From Muribaculaceae bacterium (lineage in GTDB: Bacteria; Bacteroidota; Bacteroidia; Bacteroidales; Muribaculaceae): a stretch of 37,895 nt of DNA. Both the position numbers and the translations under genes were made by a program. Within the stretch, counting starts at the first letter, position 1. Every line of letters begins with the position of its first letter. A model generated the notes under the pieces. It did no database searches and was not told the DNA's origin. It was given only the letters and a program-made list of their open reading frames with translations. The stretch is from the NCBI GenBank assembly GCA_017436845.1, contig JAFSCJ010000015.1, positions 190,771-228,665 of the forward strand. Direction: 5' to 3'. Below, one piece after another: positions 35,542-37,895 of the stretch.

Positions 35542-36593
35542 TGAAAATTTTGCATGTAATAACATCACTACGTACAGGTGGAGCAGAAAGGCTTATGGTT
35601 GATCTGTTACCTCGATTACGAGATATGGGTAATGAGGTTGAATTATTACTCTTTGATGGCACACGCACACCTTTCTATGAAGAGTTAGAAAATACAGGAA
35701 TTAAAATTCACTCTCTGGCTGTAGGAGGTAATGTATATAATCCGTTTATCATATTTAGACTCTTTAAATATCTGAAAAAATATGATATAATACATACACA
35801 CAATACTGCATGCCAACTATATGTAGCAATATGTAGTTTGTTATGCTCTGTAGTGTATTACACTACAGAGCATACCACCACCAATCGCCGCCGTGATTGG
35901 TGGTGGTATAAACCCATCGATAAATGGATGTATACTCGCTACAACAAAACGATTTGCATATCTGAACAAACACTAAAAAACATAGAGAAATATATTGGTA
36001 AACATAATAGAAATATAGTCATACATAATGGAGTCAATTTGGGTAAATATAGGAAATCAATTAAAAATATAACAAACAATCAAGAATTTATTATATCAAT
36101 GGTTGCCGGTTTCAGATATCAAAAAGACCAAGACACATTGATAAAAGCAATTGCTCTATTACCTAATGACTATAAACTTTGGTTAATAGGAGATGGAGAA
36201 CGCCGTAGTATTCTTGAAGATTTGGTTAAAGAATTAGGGATCGAGAAGAGGGTAAAATTTTGGGGAATACGTAATGACATCCCAGAATTATTAGAGCAAA
36301 CAGATATTGTTGTCCTTTCTTCACACTTTGAAGGATTTGGTTTAGTTGCAGTTGAAGGGATGATAGCTGGGCGTCCGGTTATAGCAAGTGATGTTGAAGG
36401 ATTAAGAGATATTGTAAATGATGCAGGCATATTATTCCCCCATCAGAATTATAAACAATTAGCTTTTGAGATGGAAAAGCTTGCAACAGATAACGAATAT
36501 TATTCTAAAATTGCCAGCCAATGCCAAGAACGGGCATTTAAATATGACATAGATTTTATGGTAGAAAAGTATAATAATTTATATCATGACTAA
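35541..36593 (+). CDS. GT4 family glycosyltransferase (third of three)
   Basis: The 350-residue GT-B protein has 'HVITSLRTGGAERLMVDLLP', 'IIHTHNTACQLYVAI', a 'TTEHTTTNRRRDWWWY' stretch resembling the related TEHNTxNRR segment I associate with other Bacteroidales GT4 enzymes, and 'WLIGDGERR', 'KFWGIRNDIPELLEQTDI' and the nucleotide-site 'EGFGLVAVEGM'. The protein looks intact and of normal length. The DNA for residues 101-123 contains two abutting perfect inverted repeats, described separately. It starts on the last base of the previous stop (TAATG) and overlaps the next gene by 8 bp. Confidence 0.9.
   Translation: MKILHVITSLRTGGAERLMVDLLPRLRDMGNEVELLLFDGTRTPFYEELENTGIKIHSLAVGGNVYNPFIIFRLFKYLKKYDIIHTHNTACQLYVAICSLLCSVVYYTTEHTTTNRRRDWWWYKPIDKWMYTRYNKTICISEQTLKNIEKYIGKHNRNIVIHNGVNLGKYRKSIKNITNNQEFIISMVAGFRYQKDQDTLIKAIALLPNDYKLWLIGDGERRSILEDLVKELGIEKRVKFWGIRNDIPELLEQTDIVVLSSHFEGFGLVAVEGMIAGRPVIASDVEGLRDIVNDAGILFPHQNYKQLAFEMEKLATDNEYYSKIASQCQERAFKYDIDFMVEKYNNLYHD
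35842..35874. repeat. 16-bp perfect inverted repeat (hairpin 1) within the GT4 gene
   Basis: TATGCTCTGTAGTGTA (35842-35857) is repeated in reverse complement at 35859-35874, with one T between. As RNA it forms a 15-bp stem with a three-base loop. No T-run follows, so it is not a terminator. Confidence 0.9.
35872..35909. repeat. 15-bp perfect inverted repeat (hairpin 2) within the GT4 gene
   Basis: ATACCACCACCAATC (35872-35886) and GATTGGTGGTGGTAT (35895-35909) pair perfectly around the 8-base GCCGCCGT loop. It shares three bases with hairpin 1. It codes for the TTTN-RRR-DWWW part of the enzyme. Confidence 0.9.
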
Positions 36594-37701
36594 GCCAATT
36601 ATTTCTGTTATTGCAAACTTCTATAAATCAGAAAGATACATTTCAAAACTAATAAATTCTGTACTAAATCAAACATTTACTGATTGGGAGTTGATTTGTA
36701 TAAATGATTGCTCACCGGGAAAAGATTTAGAGATATTAAGAAAATTCCAAAAACATCCAAAGGCGAATAATCGAATTAAAATTATAAATAATATAACTAA
36801 TAAAGGTATAGCTAAATCTAAAAAAATAGGAATCGAAAATGCAATTGGTACATATATTACATTTATAGATGGAGATGACTGGCTTGAAAATAGAGCACTC
36901 GAAATGCTTTATGAACCAGCAAAAAAATATAATCTTGATTTAGTTATAATGAATAATTATAGAATAATTCCATATATAAATTACAAATGGAAAATTAGCT
37001 CTAATATTTCCGCAGATAAGTACAATGTTCCTATTTACTCACCGGAATTATTTGAAGATTATTTTATCAATTTTTTTGGATGTAATATATTTGCGACAAA
37101 TTCATATTGGGGGAAATTATATAAACTTAGTTCTATCAAAGAATCAAACATTAAGTACCCTATGAACGATACCTACGAGGATAATATTTTCAATTTTAGA
37201 CTATTTCCTCATATAAAATCAATGATGTTTATTGATTATTGTGGCTATTATTGGAGATGGGGAGGGATAACTTCCGGGAAAAAGAATAATATTTATAGTG
37301 AAAGTAGATTTATTAAAGTAATTGAGGATTTTTATTTTGAACGAAAACTTGCTATTGAAAAATATAATTATACAAAAGCTCATAAATATTTACTTTTCGA
37401 GTTAAAGAATGTCTTAAAAAGTATGTTATCAAACATTGCTTGTTATGAATTAAGCGACAAAAGATCAGTTCCAATATTAACTGAAATTAAAAAAATTATT
37501 TCTCGCATGGCTTATCATGACATGAAAATACTTTATGAACTTCATCCGAATTCAAAAAATGACGAATTTATTAAAGCTATCGTCAATCAAGACGCTAAAC
37601 ATGTATATTATATAAGCCATGAGATATACAAAAAAGAAAGGAAAAAGAGATTGATAAAAATTTTAATCCACAAACTTATTTATCCATTAGCACGAATATG
37701 A
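36586..37701 (+). CDS. GT2 family glycosyltransferase
   Basis: The 371-residue protein has 'ISVIANFYKSERYISKLINS', 'CINDCSPG' and the metal-binding D95-G-D97-D98 in 'ITFIDGDDWLE'. The C-terminal half contains 'GKLYKLSSI' and 'YYWRWGGITSG', similar to the GT2 gene at 25229. It overlaps the previous gene by 8 bp and the next by 4 bp (ATGA). It is strongly AT rich. Donor unknown. Confidence 0.88.
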   Translation: MTKPIISVIANFYKSERYISKLINSVLNQTFTDWELICINDCSPGKDLEILRKFQKHPKANNRIKIINNITNKGIAKSKKIGIENAIGTYITFIDGDDWLENRALEMLYEPAKKYNLDLVIMNNYRIIPYINYKWKISSNISADKYNVPIYSPELFEDYFINFFGCNIFATNSYWGKLYKLSSIKESNIKYPMNDTYEDNIFNFRLFPHIKSMMFIDYCGYYWRWGGITSGKKNNIYSESRFIKVIEDFYFERKLAIEKYNYTKAHKYLLFELKNVLKSMLSNIACYELSDKRSVPILTEIKKIISRMAYHDMKILYELHPNSKNDEFIKAIVNQDAKHVYYISHEIYKKERKKRLIKILIHKLIYPLARI

Positions 37702-37895
37702 AATTAAGTGTTATTATTCCATGTTATAATGCAGAGAAATATATAGGCAACTGCATTTACAAAATACTAAATGAACAAATTGATAATGTCAATCTTAAAT
37801 CTGATGAAATAGAAATTATCGTAATTAATGATGGGAGCACCGATAATTCACAAAAAATCATAGAAGACATTGCAATTAAGCATCCTAATGTAAAA
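37698..37895 (+). CDS. GT2 family glycosyltransferase, N-terminal fragment (cut by the window edge)
   Basis: The ATG at 37698 overlaps the previous stop by 4 bp. The 66 visible residues begin 'MKLSVIIPCYNAEKYIGNCI' and include 'VINDGSTDNSQKIIED', the GT2 nucleotide-binding start. The metal-binding DxD lies beyond the edge. It continues the polysaccharide operon. Confidence 0.88.
   Translation, partial: MKLSVIIPCYNAEKYIGNCIYKILNEQIDNVNLKSDEIEIIVINDGSTDNSQKIIEDIAIKHPNVK

Noticed and set aside
34091..36593. Frameshifts from the tight overlaps between polysaccharide genes
   Set aside because: Each protein has complete family motifs and normal length; the TAATG and ATGA overlaps are ordinary translational coupling.
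1..37895. CRISPR arrays, insertion sequences, tRNA or rRNA genes
   Set aside because: I saw no regularly spaced repeats, transposase genes, terminal repeats or tRNA/rRNA-like sequence; these would need dedicated searches to exclude fully.

Overview
The window is a chromosomal stretch of an AT-rich member of the Bacteroidales (Bacteroidetes); the family cannot be settled from the sequence alone. Support comes from Bacteroidetes-type promoters (TTG, about 20-22 nt, TAnnTTTG) before several genes, the absence of strong Shine-Dalgarno sequences, the end of a Bat (BatD-BatE) operon, a 'putative porin' family outer-membrane barrel, a TonB-dependent receptor with a carboxypeptidase-like N-terminal domain, and an UpxY/NusG-like antiterminator heading a polysaccharide locus.

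Positions 1-23.1 kb look like ordinary core genome in short transcription units: the end of batD plus batE; a small conserved HTH protein with a three-part universal stress protein; uvrB with a YgiQ-type radical SAM gene; a TPR histidine kinase and LuxR-type response regulator on the minus strand; an S9 peptidase lipoprotein; a Porin_10-like barrel with a membrane-anchored substrate-binding-like protein; valS (minus); a GH13 alpha-amylase family enzyme; prs; and a minus-strand TonB-dependent receptor with a GDSL/SGNH esterase. Three clear hairpin terminators (about 11.43, 14.36 and 19.94 kb) and five two-part promoters separate these units.

From 23.2 kb to the right edge runs one long plus-strand operon for a surface polysaccharide (capsule or exopolysaccharide). 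It has 16 genes, the last cut by the window edge. It begins with an UpxY-family antiterminator behind a leader of about 130 nt, then ugd (UDP-glucuronate supply). After these come nine glycosyltransferases (four GT2, three GT4, one GT8, one GT32), two polysaccharide pyruvyl transferases, two left-handed beta-helix acyltransferases and an EpsG/Wzy-like polymerase. Most genes from 27.9 kb onward overlap or are separated by a few bases, as expected for one processive transcript. Ugd and two pyruvyl transferases suggest an acidic product. No initiating sugar-phosphate transferase, flippase or chain-length regulator is in view; they may lie beyond the edge.

The most unusual DNA structure is a pair of abutting, perfect long inverted repeats (35,842-35,909) inside a GT4 coding sequence. 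I did not find CRISPR arrays, tRNA or rRNA genes, insertion sequences or an invertible-promoter arrangement. No gap between genes exceeds 300 bp; the largest (23,088-23,367) holds the polysaccharide operon's promoter and leader.
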